The position numbers were made by a program, and so were the translations under genes. This document shows positions 38,856 to 46,565 of a DNA stretch of 64,000 nt, piece after piece. A model generated the notes under the pieces. That model was not told the origin of the DNA. It did no database searches and saw only the letters and a list, made by a program, of their open reading frames with translations. Source of the DNA: Pseudomonas prosekii (GTDB lineage: Bacteria; Pseudomonadota; Gammaproteobacteria; Pseudomonadales; Pseudomonadaceae). The stretch lies in contig NZ_LT629762.1 in the NCBI RefSeq assembly GCF_900105155.1, positions 744,001 through 808,000 on the forward strand, written 5' to 3'. The number at the start of each line of letters is the position of its first letter. The stretch's first letter is position 1.

Positions 38856-38873
38856 ATGCACGGTGGACACCCG

Positions 38874-40085
38874 ATGAATCAAACCACAGCGGGCCCGCTG
38901 GCCTGGGTCAATGGCAGCGATGCCCCGGAAAAGTCCGCGATCAACGTAGGATTCATGGCCCTGAGCGACTGCGCCTCGGTGGTGGTCGCCGCCACTCAGG
39001 GCTTCGCCCAACCGTATGGCTTGACCATCAACCTCAAGCGCCAATCGTCGTGGGCCAACCTGCGCGACAAACTGGTCAGCGGCGAACTCGACGCCGCGCA
39101 CAGCCTTTATGGACTGATCTACGCCGTGCATCTGGGCATCGGCGGCGTAGCGCCGACCGACATGGCGGTGCTCATGGGCCTGAACCAGAATGGCCAGAGC
39201 ATCAATCTGTCCCACGGTTTGCAGGCGCTCGGGGTGACCAGTCCTGAAGCACTCGACCGGCACGTGCACCAAACTCGCGCGAAACTGACCTTCGCTCAGA
39301 CTTTTCCGACAGGCACTCACGCGATGTGGCTGTATTACTGGCTCGCGAGCCAGGGCATTCATCCCTTGCACGATGTCGACAGCGTGGTGGTGCCGCCGCC
39401 ACAAATGGTCGCGCACTTGCAGGCTGGGCGGATCGACGGGTTTTGCGTCGGCGAACCGTGGAGCGCCAGCGCGGTGAAACAGAACCTCGGGTTCACCATG
39501 GCAACGACCCAGACCATCTGGCCCGATCACCCGGAAAAAGTCCTCGGTTGCAGCCGCGCCTTCGTCGAGCAATACCCCAACACTGCGCGGGCACTGGTAA
39601 TGGCGATTCTCGAAGCGAGCCGTTTCATCGAACAAAGCACCGAGAATCGTCGCAGCACCGCGCAGCTGTTAAGTGCCCCCGAATACCTCGACGCGCCGGT
39701 GGATTGCATCGAGCCGCGGCTGCTCGGCGATTACGCCGATGGCTTGGGCAATCGCTGGCAAGACCCGCACGCCGTGCGTTTCCATGGCGGCGGCGCGGTG
39801 AATCTGCCGTATCTGTCGGACGGCATGTGGTTCATGACCCAGTTCCGCCGCTGGGGTTTGCTGCGCGACGACCCGGATTACCTCGGCGTGGCGCGCAAGG
39901 TCCAGCAACTGGATGTGTACCGTGAGGCCGCGACGGCGCTGGGCATCGCCACGCCGGACGAGCACATGCGCAGCAGTCAGTTGAACGACGGCAAGGTCTG
40001 GGACGGTTCGGACCCGGCCGGTTACGCGCGCAGCTTCAAACTGCACGCCATGAGCGACAGCTCGCCCCTTCTCGCCAGCCGCTGA
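38874..40085 (+). CDS. nasS: Nitrate/nitrite-sensing protein NasS
   Basis: A 403-residue protein of the NrtA/CmpA/NasS solute-binding family without a signal peptide, so cytoplasmic, as expected for NasS, which holds NasT inactive until nitrate binds. Recognisable segments are INVGFMALSDCASVVVA, KLVSGELDAAHSLYGLIYAV and GRIDGFCVGEPWSA. The ATG at 38874 has GGTGGA upstream; ATG 38856 six codons earlier is possible. nasT follows after 15 bases. Its own mRNA has an ANTAR leader, so NasS-NasT probably control their own synthesis. Confidence 0.92.
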   Translation: MNQTTAGPLAWVNGSDAPEKSAINVGFMALSDCASVVVAATQGFAQPYGLTINLKRQSSWANLRDKLVSGELDAAHSLYGLIYAVHLGIGGVAPTDMAVLMGLNQNGQSINLSHGLQALGVTSPEALDRHVHQTRAKLTFAQTFPTGTHAMWLYYWLASQGIHPLHDVDSVVVPPPQMVAHLQAGRIDGFCVGEPWSASAVKQNLGFTMATTQTIWPDHPEKVLGCSRAFVEQYPNTARALVMAILEASRFIEQSTENRRSTAQLLSAPEYLDAPVDCIEPRLLGDYADGLGNRWQDPHAVRFHGGGAVNLPYLSDGMWFMTQFRRWGLLRDDPDYLGVARKVQQLDVYREAATALGIATPDEHMRSSQLNDGKVWDGSDPAGYARSFKLHAMSDSSPLLASR

Positions 40086-40100
40086 CAGGAGACTGCGAAT

Positions 40101-40676
40101 ATGTTGCGAATCCTCCTGATCAACGACACCGCAAAGAAAGTCGGGCGATTGAAAGCGGCGCTGACTGAGGCTGGTTTCGAGGTGATCGACGAATCGGGCC
40201 TGACCATCGACTTGCCCGCGCGCGTCGAAACGGTGCGCCCGGACGTGATTTTGATCGATACCGAGTCACCGAGCCGCGATGTCATGGAACAAGTGGTGCT
40301 GGTCAGCCGCGATCAGCCACGACCGATTGTGATGTTTACCGACGAGCACGACCCCGACGTGATGCGCCAGGCGATCAAATCGGGCGTCAGCGCCTATATC
40401 GTCGAAGGCATTCACGCGCAGCGTTTGCAGCCAATTCTCGATGTGGCGATGGCGCGATTTGAGAGCGATCAGGCGTTGCGCGCGCAGTTGCATGCGCGGG
40501 ATCAGCAACTGGCCGAACGCAAGCGCATCGAGCTGGCCAAGGGGCTGCTGATGAAAATGAAGGACTGCAACGAGGAAGCGGCCTACACGCTGATGCGCCG
40601 CCAAGCGATGAGCCGCCAGCAGAAGCTGATTCAAGTCGCGGAACAGATTATTGCGATGAGTGAGTTGCTCGGCTGA
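40101..40676 (+). CDS. nasT: ANTAR-domain antitermination regulator NasT
   Basis: A 191-residue RNA-binding regulator: a receiver-like domain (1-118) and a C-terminal ANTAR domain (about 125-187; LAERKRIELAKGLLMKMKD...YTLMRRQAMSRQQKLIQVA). D53 is present in the receiver domain but the usual paired acidic residues near the N-terminus are reduced to ND, in line with control by NasS binding rather than phosphorylation. It should bind the two dual-hairpin leaders found here, before nasS and before the transporter, and prevent termination. RBS AGGAG. Confidence 0.95.
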   Translation: MLRILLINDTAKKVGRLKAALTEAGFEVIDESGLTIDLPARVETVRPDVILIDTESPSRDVMEQVVLVSRDQPRPIVMFTDEHDPDVMRQAIKSGVSAYIVEGIHAQRLQPILDVAMARFESDQALRAQLHARDQQLAERKRIELAKGLLMKMKDCNEEAAYTLMRRQAMSRQQKLIQVAEQIIAMSELLG

Positions 40677-40734
40677 AGCCCGGTGGTGAGGGGGTTTGCC
40701 ACAGGGAATCTCGACAATTACAGAAACTGGCTGT

Positions 40735-40750
40735 TGGCACAGTTCTCGCT
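40735..40750 (+). promoter_or_regulatory. Sigma-54-type promoter of the nitrate transporter gene
   Basis: TTGGCACAGTTCTCGCT: full -24 element TGGCAC, five-base spacer and TCGCT at -12 (one mismatch to TTGCT), invariant GG and GC in place. The expected start near 40761 lies 4 bases before hairpin P1 of the leader. Confidence 0.75.
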
Positions 40751-40764
40751 AAGTAATCACCACA

Positions 40765-40849
40765 GGTAACCAACGGCGGTTGCCCCACCTACGACAAAGA
40801 CGTCGCTCACCTCGTTCGCCCATGGCGGATTCGGTGGCGGCGTTTTTTT
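40765..40849 (+). promoter_or_regulatory. ANTAR-target leader with terminator, upstream of the nitrate transporter
   Basis: P1: GGTAACC-AACGGC-GGTTGCC (40765-40784, one G-T pair). P2: CGAC-AAAGAC-GTCG (40792-40805). Both six-base loops have A1 and G4. The terminator pairs CGTCGC-T-CACC (from 40801) with GGTG-GCGGCG (40833-40842) and is followed by seven T; it uses the 3' side of P2. This is the same design as before nasS but with different stem sequences, so the structure is conserved while the bases are not. Confidence 0.85.
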
Positions 40850-40949
40850 GTTTTGGCCCCGAATGACGGGGCCGGTGGTGCGGCCGTGGCGGCGCCCCAC
40901 CTGCAAGCTCATGACTCCTTCTCGAGACTCCCTACAGCTGAGGTGCGCG

Positions 40950-42161
40950 ATGAATTCAAGCTTCTGGAAATCCGGCCATACCCCGACTTTGTTCGCGGCA
41001 TTCCTCTATTTCGACCTGAGTTTCATGGTCTGGTACCTGCTCGGGCCGCTGGCGGTGCAAATCGCTACCGACCTGCAATTGACTACCCAGCAACGCGGCA
41101 TGGTCGTCGCTACGCCGATCCTCGCCGGCGCCGTGCTGCGCTTCGCCATGGGCCTGCTGGCTGATCGCCTGTCGCCAAAAACCGCCGGAATCATTGGTCA
41201 GGTAATTGTCATCTGCGCACTGTTCGGCGCCTGGAAACTCGGGATCCACAGCTACGAACAGGCGCTGGTGCTGGGCCTGTTCCTCGGTATGGCCGGCGCC
41301 TCGTTCGCCGTCGCCCTGCCGTTGGCCTCGCAATGGTATCCGCCGCAGCATCAGGGCAAAGCGCTGGGCATCGCCGGCGCCGGCAACTCGGGCACCGTCC
41401 TCGCCGCGTTGATCGCGCCGGTACTGGCGGCCTCGTTCGGCTGGAGCAATGTGTTCGGCTTCGCGTTGATTCCGCTGATCCTGACCCTGTTCGTCTTCAC
41501 CTGGCTGGCGAAAAACGCCCCGCAACGGCCGAAAGCCAAGTCCATGGCCGACTACCTAAAAGCCCTCGGCGATCGTGACAGCTGGTGGTTCATGTTTTTC
41601 TACAGCGTGACCTTCGGCGGTTTCATCGGTCTGGCCAGCGCCCTGCCCGGCTACTTCAACGACCAATATGGTCTCAGCCCGGTCGCCGCCGGTTACTACA
41701 CGGCGGCGTGCGTGTTCGGCGGGAGCTTGATGCGGCCATTGGGCGGCGCGCTGGCGGATCGTTTCGGCGGCATTCGCACGTTGCTGGGGATGTACACGGT
41801 GGCGGCGATTTGCATTGCAGCGGTCGGTTTCAACCTGCCAAGTTCCTACGCCGCACTGGCACTTTTCGTCTGCACCATGCTCGGCCTGGGCGCCGGTAAT
41901 GGCGCGGTTTTCCAGTTGGTGCCGCAACGTTTCCGCCGCGAAATCGGCGTGATGACCGGGCTGATCGGCATGGCCGGCGGCATCGGCGGTTTTGCCCTCG
42001 CCGCCGGCATGGGCGCGATCAAGCAAAGCACCGGCAGCTATCAAATGGCCCTGTGGTTGTTCGCCAGCCTTGGCGTGCTCGCCTGGTTTGGTTTGCACGG
42101 GGTAAAACGGCGCTGGAGGACCACTTGGGGTTCGGCAGCAGTCACGGCGGCGCGGGTCTGA
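40950..42161 (+). CDS. nasA: Nitrate/nitrite transporter of the NarK/NasA type (MFS)
   Basis: A 403-residue major-facilitator protein with about 12 helices. Two NNP-family signatures are visible, GIAGAGNSGTVLAALI and GLGAGNGAVFQLVPQRF. It imports nitrate and probably nitrite for assimilation. The ATG at 40950 has GAGGTG upstream; the longer frame runs through the leader and is not coding. Sigma-54-type promoter and ANTAR leader upstream. The name follows common Pseudomonas use; note nasA elsewhere denotes the nitrate reductase. Confidence 0.9.
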   Translation: MNSSFWKSGHTPTLFAAFLYFDLSFMVWYLLGPLAVQIATDLQLTTQQRGMVVATPILAGAVLRFAMGLLADRLSPKTAGIIGQVIVICALFGAWKLGIHSYEQALVLGLFLGMAGASFAVALPLASQWYPPQHQGKALGIAGAGNSGTVLAALIAPVLAASFGWSNVFGFALIPLILTLFVFTWLAKNAPQRPKAKSMADYLKALGDRDSWWFMFFYSVTFGGFIGLASALPGYFNDQYGLSPVAAGYYTAACVFGGSLMRPLGGALADRFGGIRTLLGMYTVAAICIAAVGFNLPSSYAALALFVCTMLGLGAGNGAVFQLVPQRFRREIGVMTGLIGMAGGIGGFALAAGMGAIKQSTGSYQMALWLFASLGVLAWFGLHGVKRRWRTTWGSAAVTAARV

Positions 42162-42168
42162 AACCTGA

Positions 42169-43839
42169 ATGAGCCTGCAACTGAGTTTCGCCGAAGCCAG
42201 CGCCATCGGCCCGCGCGAGGAGAATCAGGACGCGCTGCGCCTGGTCACCCCGGCCCCGGCGCTGGCCGCGAGCAAGGGTTATTTGTTCGCGATTGCCGAC
42301 GGCGTCAGCCAATGCGCCGATGGCGGGCTCGCCGCGCGTTCGACCTTGCAGGCGTTGGCGCTGGACTATTACGCCACGCCGCAAACCTGGGGCGTCGCGC
42401 AGGCAATGGAGCGTTTGCTCTCGGCGCAAAATCGCTGGTTACTGGCCAATGGCGGCGGGCAACCGCTGCTGACCACGGTCAGCGCTCTGGTCATGCGCGG
42501 CAGGCGTTTTACCCTCGCGCATGTAGGCGATTGCCGAGTCTATCGCTGGCACGCCGATCAGTTGCAGCGGATCAGTGAAGATCACGTCTGGGACCAGCAA
42601 GGCATGCAGCACGTCCTCAAACGCGCGCTGGGGCTGGATCAACATCTGGTGCTGGATTTCCTTGACGGCGAGTTACGCCTCGACGAGACATTTGTGCTGC
42701 TCAGTGATGGCGTCTGGGCAGTGCTCGGCGACACCGCGATTGCGGCCATTCTGCGCGATCAACCGAACCTCGACAGCGCCGCGCAAACGCTGGTCAACGC
42801 CGCGCACCTGGCCGGCAGCCAGGACAACGCCAGCGCCCTGCTGGTGCGGATCGATGCCCTCGGCGAAACCAACATCGGCGATGCGCTGATTCATTTGCAG
42901 CAATGGCCGCTGCCACCGGCGCTGAAACCGGGCCAGACTTTTGAAGGCTGGCAAGTCGAGGGCCTCCTCGGCCAGAGCCAGCAGTCGCTGCTGTATCGAG
43001 TGCGCGACGCGCAGCACCAGCCTTGGCTGCTGAAAACCTTGCCCGCGCACTGGCACGACGATCACCTCGCCGGGCAAGCGCTGCTTTCGGAAGAATGGTT
43101 TCTAAAACGCGTTGCCGGGCAACATTTCCCGCAAGTCCATGCCGCCACTCAGCGTCAGCATTTGTACTACGTGATGCGCGAATACTCCGGGCAGAACCTC
43201 GCCGAGTTGCACCGGCAAGCCGGGCCTTTGCCGCTGGCACAGTGGCGCGAACTGGCCGAACGCCTGCTGCGTGCGGTCGGCATGCTGCATCGTCGGCAAA
43301 TCCTGCACCGCGACATCAAACCGGAAAACCTGCTGTTGGGCGATGACGGCGAGTTGCGTCTGCTGGATTTCGGCCTCGCCTATTGCCCCGGTCTCTCCGA
43401 AGACCAGCCCAGTGCTTTGCCCGGCACACCGAGTTACATCGCGCCAGAAGCCTTTCGCGGCGAAGCGCCGACTGCGCAACAGGATCTGTACGCGGTGGGC
43501 GTGACCCTGTTTTTTCTGCTGACCGGCCACTACCCCTACGGCGAAATCGAGGCGTTCCAGCGCCCGCGTTTCGGCGCGCCGGTGAGCGCCAGTCGTTATC
43601 GTCCCGATGTCCCGGAATGGCTGGTGACCAGCCTGGAGCGCGGCGTCGCGGTGGATCCGCAGCAGCGTTTCGAAACCGCTGAAGAGTGGTTGTTGCTGCT
43701 GGAACAGGGTGAGCGACGCAGTTTGAGCGTGCGGCCCAAGCCGTTGCTGGAGCGCGAACCGCTGAAGGTCTGGCGGACGTTGGCGCTGGGGTCGCTGGTG
43801 GCGAATCTGTTGCTGTTGTTCCTGTTTTTGCATGGCTGA
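42169..43839 (+). CDS. Fused PP2C phosphatase - Ser/Thr protein kinase
   Basis: A 556-residue bifunctional protein. The N-terminal PP2C domain (about 1-240) keeps the metal-binding motifs (REENQDAL, FAIADGVSQCADG, LAHVGDCRVY, VLLSDGVWAV, QDNASAL). The kinase domain (about 265-520) has HRDIKPEN (D382), DFG, and APE; the glycine loop is degenerate (GLLGQSQQS). A single C-terminal helix (about 533-553) anchors it to the membrane. It begins 7 bases after the transporter, in the same operon. A kinase of this type sits in Pseudomonas nitrate-assimilation clusters; its target is unknown. Regulation of transporter or reductase is a guess. Confidence 0.9.
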   Translation: MSLQLSFAEASAIGPREENQDALRLVTPAPALAASKGYLFAIADGVSQCADGGLAARSTLQALALDYYATPQTWGVAQAMERLLSAQNRWLLANGGGQPLLTTVSALVMRGRRFTLAHVGDCRVYRWHADQLQRISEDHVWDQQGMQHVLKRALGLDQHLVLDFLDGELRLDETFVLLSDGVWAVLGDTAIAAILRDQPNLDSAAQTLVNAAHLAGSQDNASALLVRIDALGETNIGDALIHLQQWPLPPALKPGQTFEGWQVEGLLGQSQQSLLYRVRDAQHQPWLLKTLPAHWHDDHLAGQALLSEEWFLKRVAGQHFPQVHAATQRQHLYYVMREYSGQNLAELHRQAGPLPLAQWRELAERLLRAVGMLHRRQILHRDIKPENLLLGDDGELRLLDFGLAYCPGLSEDQPSALPGTPSYIAPEAFRGEAPTAQQDLYAVGVTLFFLLTGHYPYGEIEAFQRPRFGAPVSASRYRPDVPEWLVTSLERGVAVDPQQRFETAEEWLLLLEQGERRSLSVRPKPLLEREPLKVWRTLALGSLVANLLLLFLFLHG

Positions 43840-43896
43840 GCGCTGCGTACTGATCGCAGCCCCAGTCATTCGCCGTTATCTCGTGAGGAAAACACT

Positions 43897-44661
43897 ATGA
43901 GCGCAAAAGTCTGGCTGGTGGGTGCGGGCCCCGGCGATCCGGAATTGCTGACCCTGAAAGCGGTTCGAGCCTTGAGAGAGGCCGACGTGGTGTTGATCGA
44001 CGACCTGGTCAACGAGGCTGTGCTCGAACATTGCCCGGCTGCGCGGATTATTGCGGTGGGCAAACGCGGCGGCTGTCGCTCCACGCCTCAGGCGTTTATT
44101 CATCGGCTAATGCTGCGTTATGCCCACCACGGCAAGTGCGTGGTGCGGCTCAAGGGTGGCGATCCATGCATTTTCGGGCGTGGCGGTGAAGAGGCGCAGT
44201 GGCTGCGCGAGCGCGGGGTCGACGTCGAGCTGGTCAATGGCATTACCGCTGGCCTGGCAGGCGCAACGCAGTGTGCGATTCCGCTGACCCTGCGCGGTGT
44301 GGCGCGCGGCGTAACGCTGTTGACCGCGCACACGCAGGACGACAGCAGTCTGAACTGGCAGGCCTTGGCGCAAAGTGGCACGACGTTGGTGATTTACATG
44401 GGCGTAGCGAAGTTGAGCGAGATCCGCGAACAACTATTGGCGGGTGGCATGGCCATGGACACGCCGGTGGCGATGATCGAGAACGCCTCCCTGCCGCATC
44501 AGCGCGAATGCCGGAGTGTTCTGACAAACATGGAGGACGACGCCTACAGCTTCGCGCTGAAGAGCCCGGCTATTCTGGTGATCGGTGCAGTAGCAGCCTG
44601 CAAGACTTCCTCCCCGTGGGAGCATGGCTTGCCCGCGATGAGTTCCGAGCAAACAGCCTGA
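43897..44661 (+). CDS. cobA: Uroporphyrinogen-III C-methyltransferase
   Basis: A 254-residue SAM-dependent enzyme making precorrin-2, the precursor of sirohaem needed by nitrite reductase. Present are the N-terminal VWLVGAGPGDPELLTLKA, the VVRLKGGDPCIFGRGGEEA motif and ITAGLAGATQCAIPLTLRG. The SUMT fold ends near AILVIGAV; the last about 21 residues (AACKTSSPWEHGLPAMSSEQ and two more) are a translation of a REP element and are unlike the family. The usual nirB-nirD reductase genes are missing just upstream. Confidence 0.93.
   Translation: MSAKVWLVGAGPGDPELLTLKAVRALREADVVLIDDLVNEAVLEHCPAARIIAVGKRGGCRSTPQAFIHRLMLRYAHHGKCVVRLKGGDPCIFGRGGEEAQWLRERGVDVELVNGITAGLAGATQCAIPLTLRGVARGVTLLTAHTQDDSSLNWQALAQSGTTLVIYMGVAKLSEIREQLLAGGMAMDTPVAMIENASLPHQRECRSVLTNMEDDAYSFALKSPAILVIGAVAACKTSSPWEHGLPAMSSEQTA
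44612..44642. repeat. Half REP element inside the 3' end of cobA
   Basis: CCCGTGGGAGCATGGCTTGC and CCGCGATGA form a single family A REP unit read in frame as PWEHGLPAM. It extends cobA by about 20 codons. Confidence 0.7.
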
Positions 44662-44703
44662 ATCAGTCTGATCTAGAGCAACTTTCCCAAATCGCAGACA
44701 AAG

Positions 44704-44729
44704 AAAAGCCCGGCCTGAGCCGGGCTTTT
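44704..44729. terminator. Bidirectional terminator of cobA and oprF
   Basis: AAAAGCCCGGC-CTGA-GCCGGGCTTTT, an 11-bp perfect stem with A/T tails suited to both convergent genes. Confidence 0.9.
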
Positions 44730-44745
44730 CCTGAGCGGCAGCTAA

Positions 44746-45780
44746 TTACTTAGCTTGAGCTTCAACCTGCGCTTCTACGCGACGGTTTACAGCGCGGCCA
44801 GCGTCAGTTTTGTTGTCAGCAACTGGGCGGGATTCGCCGTAGCCAACAGACTGAACGCGGGACGATTCAACACCGTACTGGTTGGTCAGAACTTGCTTAA
44901 CGGCGTTTGCACGACGCTCGGACAGTTTCTGGTTGTAAGCGTCAGGACCGACGGAGTCAGTGTGACCTTCAACAGTAGTGGTGGTGGATGGGTACTGTTT
45001 CATGAAATCAGCGAGGTTTTTGATGTCGCCGTAGCTGTTAGGCTTAACTACCGACTTGTCGAAGTCGAATTTCACGTCCAGCTCAACACGTACAACTTCA
45101 GCAACTGCTGGGCAGCCATCAGCGTCAACAGTTACGTTGGCTGGGGTGTCCGGGCACTTGTCAACGTTGTCGCAAACGCCATCGTTGTCGCTGTCGGAGC
45201 AGACTTCAGCTGGTGCTGGAACTGGAGCAGCAGCAGGCTTGGAGCCGCCACCGAAGTTCACACCGATACCGACGCTTGGAGCCCACTCGGTGTCGCCTTG
45301 GTCGATGTTGTACTGAGCTTCAACGCCTGCACGGGCGTAGAAGTTGTCAGTGAAGTACAGCTTGGCACCGCCGCCAACGTTGGCGAAGGTGGAACGGTTG
45401 CGGCCGTTGCTGCCATTCTGGTCGATGCTCTGGTCCGAGAAACCGGCAGAGACGTAAGGACGCAGCATGTCACCTGGGTTGTTGAAGTGGTACAGAGCGT
45501 CCAGAGCGGTGTTAGCGCCTTTAACGTTCTTGCCATCATCTGCACGTACGTTGTGCACTTCGTCATAGCCCAGACGCAGTTCAACGTCGTCGGTCAGGAA
45601 GTAACCGATCGAACCGCCGAAGAGGTTGCCGTTGTTCTTGAAGTTACGAGCGCTGTCGAATTGTTCTTTCTTAGCGAAGCCTTCGATTTCAACTGCGCCT
45701 TGGCCTTGTGCCAGAGCGCCGAACGAAGTGGCAGCAATAAGAGAACCAATGGCCAAGCCCAAGGTGTTTTTCAGTTTCAT
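44746..45780 (-). CDS. oprF: Major outer-membrane porin OprF (OmpA family)
   Basis: A 344-residue outer-membrane protein. Signal peptide MKLKNTLGLAIGSLIAATSF, cleaved after ALA; an N-terminal eight-strand beta barrel (about 25-180); a proline/alanine hinge (KPAAAPVPAPAEVCSDSDND) with a cysteine-rich, acidic linker; and a C-terminal OmpA peptidoglycan-binding domain (about 225-340, VEGHTDSVGPDAYNQKLSER). All are OprF features. It lies 107 bases downstream of sigX, as in P. aeruginosa, where SigX drives its transcription; the exact promoter is not called here. Confidence 0.97.
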   Translation of the reverse strand: MKLKNTLGLAIGSLIAATSFGALAQGQGAVEIEGFAKKEQFDSARNFKNNGNLFGGSIGYFLTDDVELRLGYDEVHNVRADDGKNVKGANTALDALYHFNNPGDMLRPYVSAGFSDQSIDQNGSNGRNRSTFANVGGGAKLYFTDNFYARAGVEAQYNIDQGDTEWAPSVGIGVNFGGGSKPAAAPVPAPAEVCSDSDNDGVCDNVDKCPDTPANVTVDADGCPAVAEVVRVELDVKFDFDKSVVKPNSYGDIKNLADFMKQYPSTTTTVEGHTDSVGPDAYNQKLSERRANAVKQVLTNQYGVESSRVQSVGYGESRPVADNKTDAGRAVNRRVEAQVEAQAK

Positions 45781-45839
45781 CCGTTAAATCCCCATCTGGT
45801 GATTGTGAAGCAGTCCCGCAAACCGGGGGACAACTCGGC

Positions 45840-45861
45840 GGCAAGTCTATCAGAACTTGCC
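45840..45861. other. Hairpin between sigX and oprF
   Basis: GGCAAGTCTATCAGAACTTGCC: seven-base perfect arms and an eight-base loop. There is no T tract, so it is more likely part of the oprF leader or a sigX 3' structure than a terminator. Confidence 0.4.
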
Positions 45862-45887
45862 TACACGTAAGAGATATTTGCGCTGAA

Positions 45888-46478
45888 CTAAGTTTCAGCC
45901 ACGCCCGCAAATTTCTCACGTAATTTATCTAGAGCACGTTTGTAACGCATTTTTGTCGCACTCAAGCCCATGTGCATGATGTCTGCGATCTCCTGAAACT
46001 CCAGCTCTGCGACAAATCGTAGCACCAGAATCTCGCGGTCGATCGGGTTCACATACACCAACCAGCGATCAAGTCCGGCCTTGTCCTCGGGTGCTGGCGC
46101 CTTTTCTTCAGACGCTTCCTCGAGGGGGTCCAGACTCAAAGCGTCCATCAAGCGACGCTTTCGCCGTTCTTTTCGATACTGCGTGATGCATTCGTTGTAC
46201 GTGATGCTGTAGAGCCATGTCTTGAACTTCGATTTCCCCTCGAAGTTCTTCAAGCCGTACAGCACCTTCAACATCACTTCCTGACAGACATCGTCTGCGT
46301 CGCGATCGTTCCCAAGATATCGTGCACAAACGTTAAATAATGTTCGTTGGTAACGCCGCATCAGTTCTTCATAGGCGCGCGTTACGTGAAACAGCTCGGT
46401 GTGCGAGCGCGCGACCAACTCCTCATCAGAGAGCTCGCGGGGGTCGTAGCGCGTAGAGAGCGATTGAGCTTTATTCAA
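45888..46478 (-). CDS. sigX: ECF sigma factor SigX
   Basis: A 196-residue extracytoplasmic-function sigma factor with region 2 (RARYLGNDRDADDVCQEVML-like, YLGNDRDADDVCQEVMLKVL; KTWLYSITYNECITQYRKER) and region 4 (VLRFVAELEFQEIADIMHMG, ATKMRYKRALDKLR). No anti-sigma gene is adjacent. Gene order cmpX-sigX-oprF is the Pseudomonas SigX locus; SigX supports oprF expression and membrane-stress responses in P. aeruginosa. The cmpX stop lies 87 bases upstream. Confidence 0.95.
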   Translation of the reverse strand: MNKAQSLSTRYDPRELSDEELVARSHTELFHVTRAYEELMRRYQRTLFNVCARYLGNDRDADDVCQEVMLKVLYGLKNFEGKSKFKTWLYSITYNECITQYRKERRKRRLMDALSLDPLEEASEEKAPAPEDKAGLDRWLVYVNPIDREILVLRFVAELEFQEIADIMHMGLSATKMRYKRALDKLREKFAGVAET

Positions 46479-46565
46479 AACAAGTCGGGCCGACAGTCAG
46501 GTCAATGTCCGCCGCAGCCCTGTGAGGGCATTCAGCGGCGGCATACATTAGCAGGGTTTGCCGGA

